The position numbers and the translations under genes are program-made. Source: Pictodentalium vernedei (taxonomy: Eukaryota; Mollusca; Scaphopoda; Dentaliida; Dentaliidae). Taken from it: a stretch of 64,000 bases of DNA. Of the stretch, positions 20,476 through 29,900 are shown piece by piece. A model generated the notes under the pieces. The model saw nothing but the letters and a program-made list of their open reading frames with translations, made no database searches and was not told the DNA's origin. The stretch is taken from positions 35,610,936 to 35,674,935 of the forward strand of contig CM062294.1 of assembly GCA_031216915.1 (NCBI GenBank). Reading direction: 5' to 3'. How positions within the stretch are numbered: position 1 is the stretch's first letter; each line of letters opens with the position of its first letter.

Positions 20476-22006
20476 GTGAGTCGCTGCCTTGACGGTCTCT
20501 AGAATAAGACCTAGAGGATGTATAAGAACCTCTATAGGAACTTCTCTTGGGCGTACTTGTCCCAGAAGTGCCTGTCTTACTCTTTTCTGCTGTATCCGAC
20601 TTTTTGGAAGCGGATTTGAATAGCAGAGAATCCGAAGATTTCTTAGTTATCTTATCATAGATTGCTGAAAGCTTGCCGTCGAAGAGAAGCTCTCCGGAGA
20701 CCGAAGCAACTCTGAGAGAGTTTTTCAGCTTACTATCCACGTGCGTGGATGTAGCTAGGGCTGCATCACGTCTAACCAACTCCAGGTTTGCCACTGAAAG
20801 GGCGGAGTTATACGTGGAATAAGCTACTGCCCTTGAAAGAAGTGTTAATGAGGATTGTATATCCTGGAATTCTTTCCCTTGAAGACGTAATGATAATGCC
20901 TTAGTAAGGTGGTCTGCGTATGATAAAGCGTCTAAGTTAATTCTGTTAGACATTATTGTCGTTTCCAACGTCGTGGTTGGAATTGACATAGACGACGACA
21001 TAGACAATTCTAGGTCTTCAGCCTGGTCGTCTAGACGCAGAGGAACTCTCGGTATGCCCTGTCCTGCCGTTTCGAATTTATTCCTTGAATTGATGAAAGG
21101 CAGATTTAGAGCATTTGCGGACAAGAAACCAGACTTGCCTGTTTTGGTAGCAAGCTTATATATAGCGTCGTTCAATAATTCGAATGTTCTTGTGACATTA
21201 TTGGACTGTGTCGGAAACTCAGAGACGATGTCCCTGAACCGATCAAAAAATTCTGTGTCCAATGATGCTATCAGTCTCTTATCCGGCATCGCAGCATTCT
21301 GGTCCGACGGAACAACCTCTGGAAGATAATGCCGGATGAAATCTACGGCAGCTTTATGTTGTTCCGAAAGGGAAAGCTCCAAATCCTCTGAATCCCTTTC
21401 GCCATCCTGTCGGACCCTATGAAGTTCTCGGTCGTCTGTACCTGATGCTTCAGTGGAGCGTACCGACCCAGCGTCGTCGGATAATTCCTGATCCGACAGA
21501 GATTCTGTCATTTGCTGGGATGCTGCGATAAATTGCGCTATTTGGGATAGCACGTCCGTCACTGAGGCCTGTGGAGTAGCGGTCTTACGTTGCTTTGCCG
21601 CTGGAAGCTCCGTGTACGTTGACTCCTGCATACTTCTCTTATGCGAACGTCCAGAGTCTACAGGCCTCGTGTCCCTGGCTACCGGATGGCGTGACCTGGT
21701 CGCCGTGGAATCCCTGATTGGCAAAGCCGGTTGGATATCCGTGGTCACGTAGCCAAGGTGCGGTCGTGTGCGCTGCCGTGAGGATGAGGAAGCCTTATCG
21801 ACAGTCTCTCCGGACTGTCTATATAACGGAGTGTCCCGAGCGGCAGACGTATGCTCCGAATGCAAAACGTTTTGTACCACAACATCTGGTCCCAGATGTT
21901 GTTGTATGAGAGAGGGACCTCTCTCGCTCGCAGCCCGGATGGACCTGGACGAGCTAGGAACCGGAATAATAGGCTTCCTCCGTTCTCTCCTCTGATCCGC
22001 CATCAC
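20357..22006 (-). CDS. Gag-like protein of DIRS-B
   Basis: 549 codons starting MMADQRRERRKPII. The first 200 residues are Arg/Ser/Pro-rich and look disordered. A folded-looking central part (about 215-430) holds FIRHYLPEVVPSDQNA, SLDTEFFDRFRDIVSEFP, TTLETTIMSNRINLDALSY and NSALSVANLELVRRD. The tail is very rich in Ser, Arg and Gly (SGRDNRSDIPRSTGRGAGRG), a likely RNA-binding end. Related blocks are in copies A, C and D. In the family this protein is the presumed particle protein; there is no zinc knuckle. The frame looks whole. It is upstream of RT-RNase H in the transcript and downstream of the Cys-rich frame. Confidence 0.8.
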   Translation of the reverse strand: MMADQRRERRKPIIPVPSSSRSIRAASERGPSLIQQHLGPDVVVQNVLHSEHTSAARDTPLYRQSGETVDKASSSSRQRTRPHLGYVTTDIQPALPIRDSTATRSRHPVARDTRPVDSGRSHKRSMQESTYTELPAAKQRKTATPQASVTDVLSQIAQFIAASQQMTESLSDQELSDDAGSVRSTEASGTDDRELHRVRQDGERDSEDLELSLSEQHKAAVDFIRHYLPEVVPSDQNAAMPDKRLIASLDTEFFDRFRDIVSEFPTQSNNVTRTFELLNDAIYKLATKTGKSGFLSANALNLPFINSRNKFETAGQGIPRVPLRLDDQAEDLELSMSSSMSIPTTTLETTIMSNRINLDALSYADHLTKALSLRLQGKEFQDIQSSLTLLSRAVAYSTYNSALSVANLELVRRDAALATSTHVDSKLKNSLRVASVSGELLFDGKLSAIYDKITKKSSDSLLFKSASKKSDTAEKSKTGTSGTSTPKRSSYRGSYTSSRSYSRDRQGSDSRAGRYSGRDNRSDIPRSTGRGAGRGGRSFSFRKPRRSRR

Positions 22007-22204
22007 TGGGTGTGCACTTTGTCTTATTATAGTGCTTGCATCACCAAATCTCCTTCCTGGACCGCAACAAACCCGGCTGCCGAGCCATTCGATGAATGGT
22101 CGCTACACCGGGCGAGCTAGCGGATGCCAATGCCGTCGATCCTACTAGGGACCTCTTAGGCAATTGACGTATTTCCATGAGCACTTTTGCCGCTAGCTCT
22201 TCAT

Positions 22205-22492
22205 TTAACTGTGACGACGGAGGCACACTTTTGGAAGAATCACGGAAACATCACCCTGTTCTTGTTCCTCTGAAATAGAGATTGATAAACTAGATTGACT
22301 CTGCGGAGAAAGGACCGGCATGGCCTTTTCCCCACTAACAACATACTGTGACACACGTTTCCAATGTTTGTCATCCCAATTGACACATACTGAACAGGAG
22401 TTAGTGCAAGTACACTGACTACAATTAATACAATGATTATGAAAGTCAGAGGAAGATTTCCTCTTATTACAATTTGAACAATATCCTTTCAT
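22205..22492 (-). CDS. Small Cys-rich leader protein of DIRS-B
   Basis: The frame from the internal Met at 22492 gives about 95 codons starting MKGYCSNCNKRKSSSDFH. Cys and His are spaced like a metal-binding fold: CSNC, H and C in DFHNHC, CINCSQC, then SCSVCVNWDDKHW. The same pattern is found in the corresponding place of copy D (about 50625-50775: CPECKARRSSSDLHACC and CSRC, SCPTCVHWDNRRW). The shared core is C-x2-C-x2-R-x-SSSD-x-H, then C-x2-C-x2-C, then SC-x2-CV-x-WD. Two decayed subfamilies keeping the same Cys spacing argues for a real protein. The role is unknown: nucleic-acid binding or a zinc ribbon is possible. A further coding-like stretch follows at 22041-22226. The start choice rests on conservation. 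Confidence 0.6.
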   Translation of the reverse strand: MKGYCSNCNKRKSSSDFHNHCINCSQCTCTNSCSVCVNWDDKHWKRVSQYVVSGEKAMPVLSPQSQSSLSISISEEQEQGDVSVILPKVCLRRHS

Positions 22493-23217
22493 TGTGAAAA
22501 GAATACAAAAAGTCCTAGTACTCGCACCAACCCCTGAAAACAAAGATACATAATAACATGATCCATTAACATAGAAAAAATAATTGAAATCAAAAAAAAT
22601 TTTTGAAAAAATATTTTTTCAGAAAAGCCCAAGTTTCTGAAAAGTAACGTTGAGCCCCAATGGATCCCAAAAAGCCTAAGTGTGGACAAAAATTTTAAAA
22701 ATATTTTAAAAAATTAATGCAACACTTACGTATAATAATAATGTATCTTGTTATGATTAAGCTAATACAAAGACAAGAAATCCCCCTCTACAGAGATCGT
22801 TGTCAATGTAAACAAGAAGTGTATAAACACCAGAAACATGACTCCAGGCACTGAAAAACATGGCCCGAAATCAGTTACCAATAATAACACTATCTGATGC
22901 AAAACAGAGGCTTCCAGGGAAGAAACTGCAGAACATCAGCTGGTAGATGCAGAACACAACGCCTAAACACCCATGGGTGAGGACGTAAACATGGGGAAAA
23001 GAACAGAATTCATTCTGTTACCTAGCTAAAACTCCCAAGAAATTTTAGTAATAATATTACAGAACATATATGCCAAAAGCATGGGAGAAGAGCAAGGGGG
23101 AACTTAAAGGAAAGGGAGAGAGGAAACACTGAATAAGCAGTGTAACTTTATAGCAAGAATGACAACAACAGGCCCATGCCTTGAAATTAGGCAACATAAC
23201 ATAATTTCATAAAAAAA
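22493..23217 (-). other. DIRS-B 5' leader up to the DIRS-C insertion
   Basis: AT-rich, non-coding. Landmarks repeated in copies C and D: AAAAGTAACGTTGAGCCCCA (22642), GAATTCATTCTGTTA (about 23007) and CATAATTTCAT (23200-23210). After CATAATTTCAT the sequence passes into the left end of DIRS-C; the leader resumes at 37392. Confidence 0.7.
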
Positions 23218-23443
23218 GTTAAAAAATTTATAGTAATTTATATATTTTTTATACTTACCAATGACCCAGACATAGCTGGTGCTAACTCTTAAAATGTAGG
23301 GCCAAACACAAATTTTGCCCCCCAATCCCAAAATTTGCATCTAAAACTAAAGAAAACATGTCCTGAAAGGCCCTCCACACTTCGCCCCTACTGCGCATGC
23401 GCAGTGTCAAGGACGTTCCGAAATTGGCGCCATTAATCATTCT
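23218..23443 (-). repeat. DIRS-C 3' inverted terminal repeat
   Basis: Begins GTTAAAAAATTTATAGTAAT; inner edge near GGCGCCATTAATCATTCTAA. Reverse complement at 37192-37391. Confidence 0.85.
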
Positions 23444-23509
23444 AATAACCAGTGCCTGGTAAGCGCTATGTACTCAGCGGGGAGGCAAGAGTTCCCAACT
23501 CCTGGGAGG

Positions 23510-23620
23510 GCCATCCCCGTCTGGGTCATTGGTAAGTATAAAAAATATATAAATTACTATAAATTTTTTAACATTTTTATACTGTACCAATGACCCAGAC
23601 ATAGCTGAATAGTAAAAAGG
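23510..23620 (-). repeat. DIRS-C internal complementary region
   Basis: Same layout as in copy B: CGTCTGGGTCATTGGTAAGT, AATTACTATAAATTTTTTAAC, then ATTTTTATACTGTACCAATG. The half complementary to the left end carries the copy-C version (ACTATAAA), so each copy keeps its own joint. Confidence 0.85.
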
Positions 23621-24224
23621 CTGGAGGGCCAAGGACATAGAGCAAAATGGAATACGCTCAATAAAATAAAATAGAGTCATCCCCTGTAGGGAAAAGAAGA
23701 AATAGGCCTTACATGTATCTTTCTTATTTTATGTTAAATTAGAAAGATACAACACCTTCCAAAATTGAGCTTCATACATCCATGTACTCTATTAATATCC
23801 AATATAATCCTTATACTAATAATTTTTAAAGTAAGCCAATAAATAAAGTAAGTCTAGAGAATAGAGACTCTTATACTCCTAAAAGTGTCTGAGGATTGCA
23901 TAATCATGTCCGTTGACATATGCAATATTCAAAAGCTATACTTTAAAAACTAAGACTTGAATGAATTTTAAAAACCTAAACTTCTCACTAAACAACCATC
24001 CCAATAACAGCTCAGAATTACTAACTCCGGAGGAGGTATCCCCTTGTTTTCATAGTAAAACAGGTGACCCAAGGGAACACCCTCCCCCCCCCCCCTTTTC
24101 TTGCCCTGGGTCAAATAGCCCAGAGCGAAGAGGGCAGCCGAACGGAGACACTGCCGAAACAGACAGCCTACCTAGCTATAGTAGCAACTGTTAAGTGAAT
24201 GACATTCTGAGCAGTAGATAATAG

Positions 24225-24953
24225 ACCTAACAATAGAGGCCTCCAGAAATGGACTCGATATTTCTGAGATAAAATTCATGAATGTGGATGGCTGAGCGCA
24301 ATGAGCGGCCTTCAAAAATCTATAATAGCGACACTATTAATGTAAGCCCAAGAAGTAGAAGAACTCTTACTTCATGAGCCGAAATCTTAAGCACAACTGC
24401 TAAGTCAATGATATACTATAAGCAGTACCGACAGTTAATAGAATCCATTAACAATAAAATGGAGCGTAACGTCCTTCTACTAGACATCAAAGACAGAAGA
24501 AGCTTACGCCCATAGTAATAAACAGAAATCTGTTTATAAATACATAAACTGTACCCGGAAAGAGTAAAGGCCTATGCCCATACGAAGACGGAAGGACCTT
24601 AAAATAATAGGTTCCGGATAATAGGAGCCTAACTCTTATGCAACAATCCAACCTAAATAGTAACGGAAGTATTGATTCCGAAACTATGAAAGTGAAAATC
24701 ATCCATCGATAGTGCATGAAACTCACTGACTCTACAGTAAAAGAGAAACCAACAGAATTACTGTCTAAAAGGTCAGAATTTGAAAACTACTGTTTCCAGA
24801 GGCTCAAATGATTACTTAGCTAAATAAGAACCGAAGTTAAAATCCGTATAGGAATTTAATCTAAAGATTCTAAGTCTATTTATCAAAAAGTTACTAACTG
24901 ACTTAGATAAAGAGACAAAAGACTCAATTGTAAACTATCGTAGAGTGCATAGG
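24225..24953 (-). pseudogene. Tyrosine recombinase region, DIRS-C, first piece
   Basis: Longer than the same region of copy B. On the minus strand near 24366-24395 it encodes KISAHEVR, matching the HEVR box seen in copy A. No continuous frame. Continues beyond the Gypsy element at 32172. Confidence 0.55.
24949..24953. repeat. Target duplication ATAGG, left
   Basis: ATAGG directly before the LTR at 24954, repeated at 32172-32176 directly after the other LTR. Five bases fits Ty3/Gypsy integrases. The uninterrupted relative in copy B has ATAGG once (18198-18202). Confidence 0.95.
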
Positions 24954-25937
24954 TGTTACGGTGTGGAATTATTAATGATATTGGTAACAGAAAGAAATCT
25001 GAGAATCAGCAACAAAACTATGAATTTAACTATTCTGAAATTTAATTAAAAAGAATTAATATATAAAAAAAAAAATGATACAAAGATCTTTTACACTAAT
25101 TGGTTTACAGAATATAAACACAGTGGTACTTATCAATTATTGAATTAGTCCAAAGTACAGTTTGACAGAATCCAGTAATCCAGTGGTGAAGTATCTTCTG
25201 AAGAAAGTTACCAGCTGGTAGATGTAGTATTAAATCCAAGAATGTCTCTTCAGAAACAGTATCCCATAAATTTGTAATAAAATTTTCACTTAGAAATTTC
25301 AGCAGTCTCCAATAAGATATAATAAAATTCTCCGTAAAATTCAAATGGAGTAAAAATCCAAGAAGTATTGGCGCCACAGGTAATTTCCAAATAATCCAGT
25401 AGAATCCTGGCTTTTCACAAAATAATATTCTGTTTCACAGAAAGTATAAATTCTCTTTTCCAAGACGAATAGATTCTCTTCAAAATTCTCTTTTGGAATC
25501 AATCTCCAAATTCACAAAGAAGCACTGCTTCTATAATAAATGCACTGTTCTGAAACAATAATAATCTCCAATGGAAACAACTGCTGTGAAAATAATTCTT
25601 CTGAAATGGCTTTCTAAAATGAGTTTTTGAATTCTGTTGACAAACCTTTATATAGTAACCAGATAGAATGTCCCAGAAGAGGAAGTTTCTGCAATGTTCT
25701 ATTAGTTTCTGGGGAATTCTGTAAAAGTTCAAGTAAACAAGGTCATTGACCTATTTAAACAATTAAACAATCAACAGCTATATGTACAATATATCAGTGT
25801 AACAAAGATGTAAACAAGGTCACTGAGTGCAAAAGAGCTAGACCAGTCAGAAAATGCAGCAATAAAAAAAAATATCTTTCTCATATAATTATCTACTAAG
25901 GATATATCAATCTCAATATAATATGGGGGCTATAACA
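24954..25937 (-). repeat. 3' LTR of the Gypsy element
   Basis: 984 bp, bounded by TGTTACGG and CTATAACA as read on the plus strand. Identical to 31188-32171 except at two positions by eye. Confidence 0.95.
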
Positions 25938-25990
25938 CACCCTGCCTTAAAAGAAAAAGTTTGAAGGTACTGAAAACTTTTTACATAATT
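25938..25990 (-). promoter_or_regulatory. Presumed polypurine tract region
   Basis: Next to the 3' LTR, the minus strand reads AAGTTTTTCTTTTAAGGCAG and then GGTG up to the LTR. The AAGGCAGGGTG end is purine-rich but short and imperfect; position is the main argument that plus-strand priming starts here. Confidence 0.4.
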
Positions 25991-26110
25991 TTAGCAGACT
26001 CTGACTGGTTTACAACACACACACACACCATAATCTTCACAATTTTTTTTTTTTTTTTAATAAACATATATACACTTGAAGCGAATAGGGACCGATCATA
26101 TTATTTTAAA

Positions 26111-26935
26111 TTAGGATATTCTGGAAAGAGCATCAGCTACAACATTATCTCTTCCCGAAATATGCCTAATCTCTAAATTATATTCTTGAAGGGCTAAACT
26201 CCACCGCAATAATCTTTGATTCTTGTTTTTCATTTTATTGATAAATGTTAAGGGGTTATGATCGGTGTAAACTGTAATTGGACATTGGGCGGTTCCTAGA
26301 TACACATCAAAATGGGTTAATGCCAAAATTAGAGCCAAAGTTTCTTTTTCTACTGTAGAGTAATTCTTTTGATGTTTGAGAAATTTTCTGGAAAAATAAC
26401 ATACAGGGTGATCAATACCTTGGGAATCTTCCTGGGCAATATACCCACCTGCTCCATTGTCACTTGCATCTATGAATAATTTGAAGGGCTTTTCATAATT
26501 GGGAGTGGCCAGGACAGGGGAATTATTTAATAAAGTTTTTATTCTGTTAAAGGATTTCTGACATTCCTCAGTCCAAACAAACCTAACCCTTTTGCTCAAT
26601 AAACTGGTCAAAGGGGAGACAACATCTGAAAAATTTAAACAAAATTTTCTATAATATCCAGCCATGCCTAAGAATCTCATGAGCTCTTTTTTAGAGTTTG
26701 GTACTGGGAAATTTACAATGGCATCAACTTTAGCCGCAATCGGCCTCACCTGCCCCTGCCCCTGCCCCACAACATGACCTAAATAATTTACAGTTGCTTT
26801 GCCAAATTCTGATTTTACCAAGTTAATAGTTAGGTTGGCTTGGGTCACTTTGTCAAAAAATTCTTGAATATGCTTTAGATGATCAGTACCAATTTGTATC
26901 TGTGTGTATAATAACATCATCAATATAAGCTTCAC
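26111..26935 (-). CDS. RT C-terminal part and RNase H of the Gypsy element
   Basis: 274 codons. It holds the thumb-side RT sequence LTINLVKSEFGKATVNYLGH, the connection VDAIVNFPVPNSKKELMRFLG, and RNase H of the Ty3/Gypsy type: FKLFIDASDNGAGG (Asp), VEKETLALILALTHF (Glu), VYTDHNPL (Asp), and the end RDNVVADALSRIS. The enzyme copies element RNA and removes it. The RNase H is at the 3' end of pol with nothing after it, which confirms that the integrase is not in its usual last place. It overlaps the frame at 26883-31031. Confidence 0.92.
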   Translation of the reverse strand: MKLILMMLLYTQIQIGTDHLKHIQEFFDKVTQANLTINLVKSEFGKATVNYLGHVVGQGQGQVRPIAAKVDAIVNFPVPNSKKELMRFLGMAGYYRKFCLNFSDVVSPLTSLLSKRVRFVWTEECQKSFNRIKTLLNNSPVLATPNYEKPFKLFIDASDNGAGGYIAQEDSQGIDHPVCYFSRKFLKHQKNYSTVEKETLALILALTHFDVYLGTAQCPITVYTDHNPLTFINKMKNKNQRLLRWSLALQEYNLEIRHISGRDNVVADALSRIS

Positions 26936-29900
26936 TGTGATCTAGGTCTGCAATTAAGTGGTTAACCATGCGCTGGAACGTTGCCGGAGAATTTTTCATG
27001 CCAAAAGGGGTTACTTTATATTGATACAACCCAAATGGGGTAACAAAAGCAGATATTTCTTTTGCTTTTTCTGTTAAAGGGACTTGCCAATAACCCTTTA
27101 ACAAGTCAAATTTTGTCACAAATTTAGCATGGCCAAGTTTGTCAATGCAGTCATCAATTCTTGGAATTGGATAATTGTCTGTTTTGGTGAGGCTGTTCAC
27201 CTTTCGGTAATCCGTACAAAATCTGTAACTGCCATCAGGTTTTGGGACGAGTATACAGGGCGAACTCCAGTTGCTATGGCTAGGTTCTATGATATCATTG
27301 TCCAGCATATACTGTATTTCCTTTCGCATGATCTCAGCTTTGAAAGGGTTCAATCTATATGGATGCTGTTTGATGGGATTTGCCTCTCCTACATCAACAT
27401 CGTGAAAAATAACAGATGTCCTACTAGGCACATCGGGAAATAAGTGTTGATATTTGAAAATTAAATCAACTAAATCTTTTCTTTGGTCAGGCGGTAAATA
27501 ATCTGTTTTATTTTGTAGATCTCTCAGGACATCTGAGTTCTGTAACTTCAGAGGTACATTTTCGCCGCCTTCATAAATATCCTCTACAGGATTTTCCAGC
27601 TCATCCATGTGGGTGACTGTTGAGACTGGTAGAGAGTTTGGTTCTCTCTCATAATATGTTTTCAACATATTTATATGGCACAGCTGAGTATTTGTGAGTC
27701 TATCGGGAGTCTCAACAACATAATCAGTATCACTGATCTTGTGCTTAACAATATAAGGGCCTGAATATCTTGCTTGTAAAGCATTGCCCTTTAAAGGGAA
27801 TAATACTAACACCTTGTCCCCAGGCTTAAAGGTGCGAAATTTCGCCTTTTTGTCATACCAGGTCTTCATATGACTCTGGGCTTTCTGTAAATGTTTATTT
27901 GCCATTTCTCTGGCCTGGTGCAATTTTTCCTTAAAAGTGGACACATAGTCCAGGAGAGAAATTTCAGGTGGCTCTTCCTCGAGCCATTTCTCCTTCAAAG
28001 CAGTGAGTGGACCCCTCACTGAGTGTCCAAACACTAATTCAAAAGGGCTGAACCCCAGAGATTCCTGTACAGTCTCACGGACTGCAAATAAGAGGAGATG
28101 TACTCCTTCATCCCAATCCTTCTCATTATCCTCCCCATAGGCCTTTATCATGGTCTTCAGTGTTTGATGAAAGCGTTCTAGAGCTCCTTGACTTTCAGGA
28201 TGGTAGGCACTTGATGTGTACTGCTTGATTTTGAGCTCATACATCACCTGCTGAAAAAGGTTTGACATAAAATTTGAGCCTTGGTCCGATTGCACTGACC
28301 TGGGTAGACCAAAAGTTGTAAAAAGTTTTATCAAGGCCTTAACTATTGTCTTAGTTTTAATATTTCTTAGAGGTATAGCTTCAAGAAATCGTGTAGAAGC
28401 ACACATGATGGTAAGAAGATATTCATTTCCAGATCTTGTTCTAGGCAATGGGCCAACACAATCAATAATAATTCTACTAAATGGCTCCTCAAAAACAGGA
28501 ATTGGTTGAAGGGGAGCAGGAGGAATCTTCTGGTTGGGTTTTCCTACAATTTGACAGATGTGGCAGGTTTTACAAAATTCGACAACATCCTGTCGAAGCT
28601 TGGGCCAGTAAAAACATTGCTGAATACGAGAGTAGGTTTTCCTAACTCCCAAATGTCCAGCCATTGGATTTTCATGAGCCAGGCTTATTATTTCATTCCG
28701 GTATTTAGTGGGGACAACTATTTGATAAATAACCTCCCAATCACTATTGGAGGGTACTTCTGGTGGTCGCCATTTCCTCATAAGTACACCAGATTTTCTG
28801 AAATAACAGACAGGGGAGTTTTGGGCTTCAGCCTGTGTTAGAGCCTTTTCACGTGGCTCGGCAAGGTCAGGATCGCTTTCCTGTTCCTGAATTAAAGATG
28901 TCCGGGAAATGACATTCAAGGAGGTCCCCCTATCACTCTCAGGTGTAGTGGCCTCTTTACAATGTCTGGACGAGTCATCACACTGACTCAAAAATGTCTG
29001 AGACAAATCAATGTCTTCAGAATCCGTAATTCTGTGACTGTTCTTATCCTCAGCTTTGCTGTTTAAATCAACACAATTGAGGTTGTTATCAACCTCAGCT
29101 TTCTTTGCCATGGACCGAGTCACAGCACATGCTGGAAAAGCAAAAGGAAAACATTCCTTCAAATTAATAATACTTTCATCTGTGCTCGGCTTATCCACCA
29201 CTTGAGGTTCTACAGTGACTTTGTCACCAGCTAAGTCATTTCCCAATAATAAAGAAATACCTTTTACAGGTAGAGTAGGTCTGATTCCTACTGTCACAAT
29301 CCCATTTACTAAACTACTTTTTAAATTTATTTTATGAAGTGGGACCATTAAAGAGTTTGACTCAATACCTGATATTAGAACTTGTGCCCCTGTAGCACTT
29401 TCTTCAGAAAATGGCAAAATGCCTTCTAACATTAAAGACTGAGTAGCCCCTGTGTCTCTCAGTATTTTTATTGGTAAGGAACAGTGCTTAGCCCCATCAA
29501 GGGAAACAAAGCCTTCAGAAATAAATGGCTTATAATTTTCTAAAGCGTCTTGCTTTATAACATAATTTTCAGGGCATGGAGCACATGCTAGTGCATTCTG
29601 TGAAGTAGAGGACTCATTTTTCCTTTTTAACAGCCAGCAATCAGATAATAAATGACCTGCTTTCTTACAATAATTACAAGTTTTAGTTGAACTGTTGGGT
29701 CGTAATGGTGTAGGGCTGGCATTGGATGACTTATTCTCATTAGGCTTCCGATTAAATTTAGGTGGTGAAAAGTTTGTAGGATGGGAAGGATGAGTTTTAT
29801 CTGAAGCTGGTCTAGGTCCACTTTGGAAAGAATTCTTGTTAGGCCAAAAATTTGTGGCGTTACGACTCATTTTATGAGTTAAGGCATAGTCATCTGCCAG

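Noticed and set aside
16997-23620. An LTR-type element with 400 bp direct repeats at 16997-17392 and 23218-23620
   Set aside because: The direct repeats are the equivalent 3' ends of two different DIRS copies (B and C). Each is paired with an inverted repeat further right (37560-37762 and 37192-37391), and the proteins are DIRS-type.
24349-24400. Full-length active recombinase in DIRS-C
   Set aside because: Only scattered family motifs are seen and no continuous frame; it is treated as a fossil.
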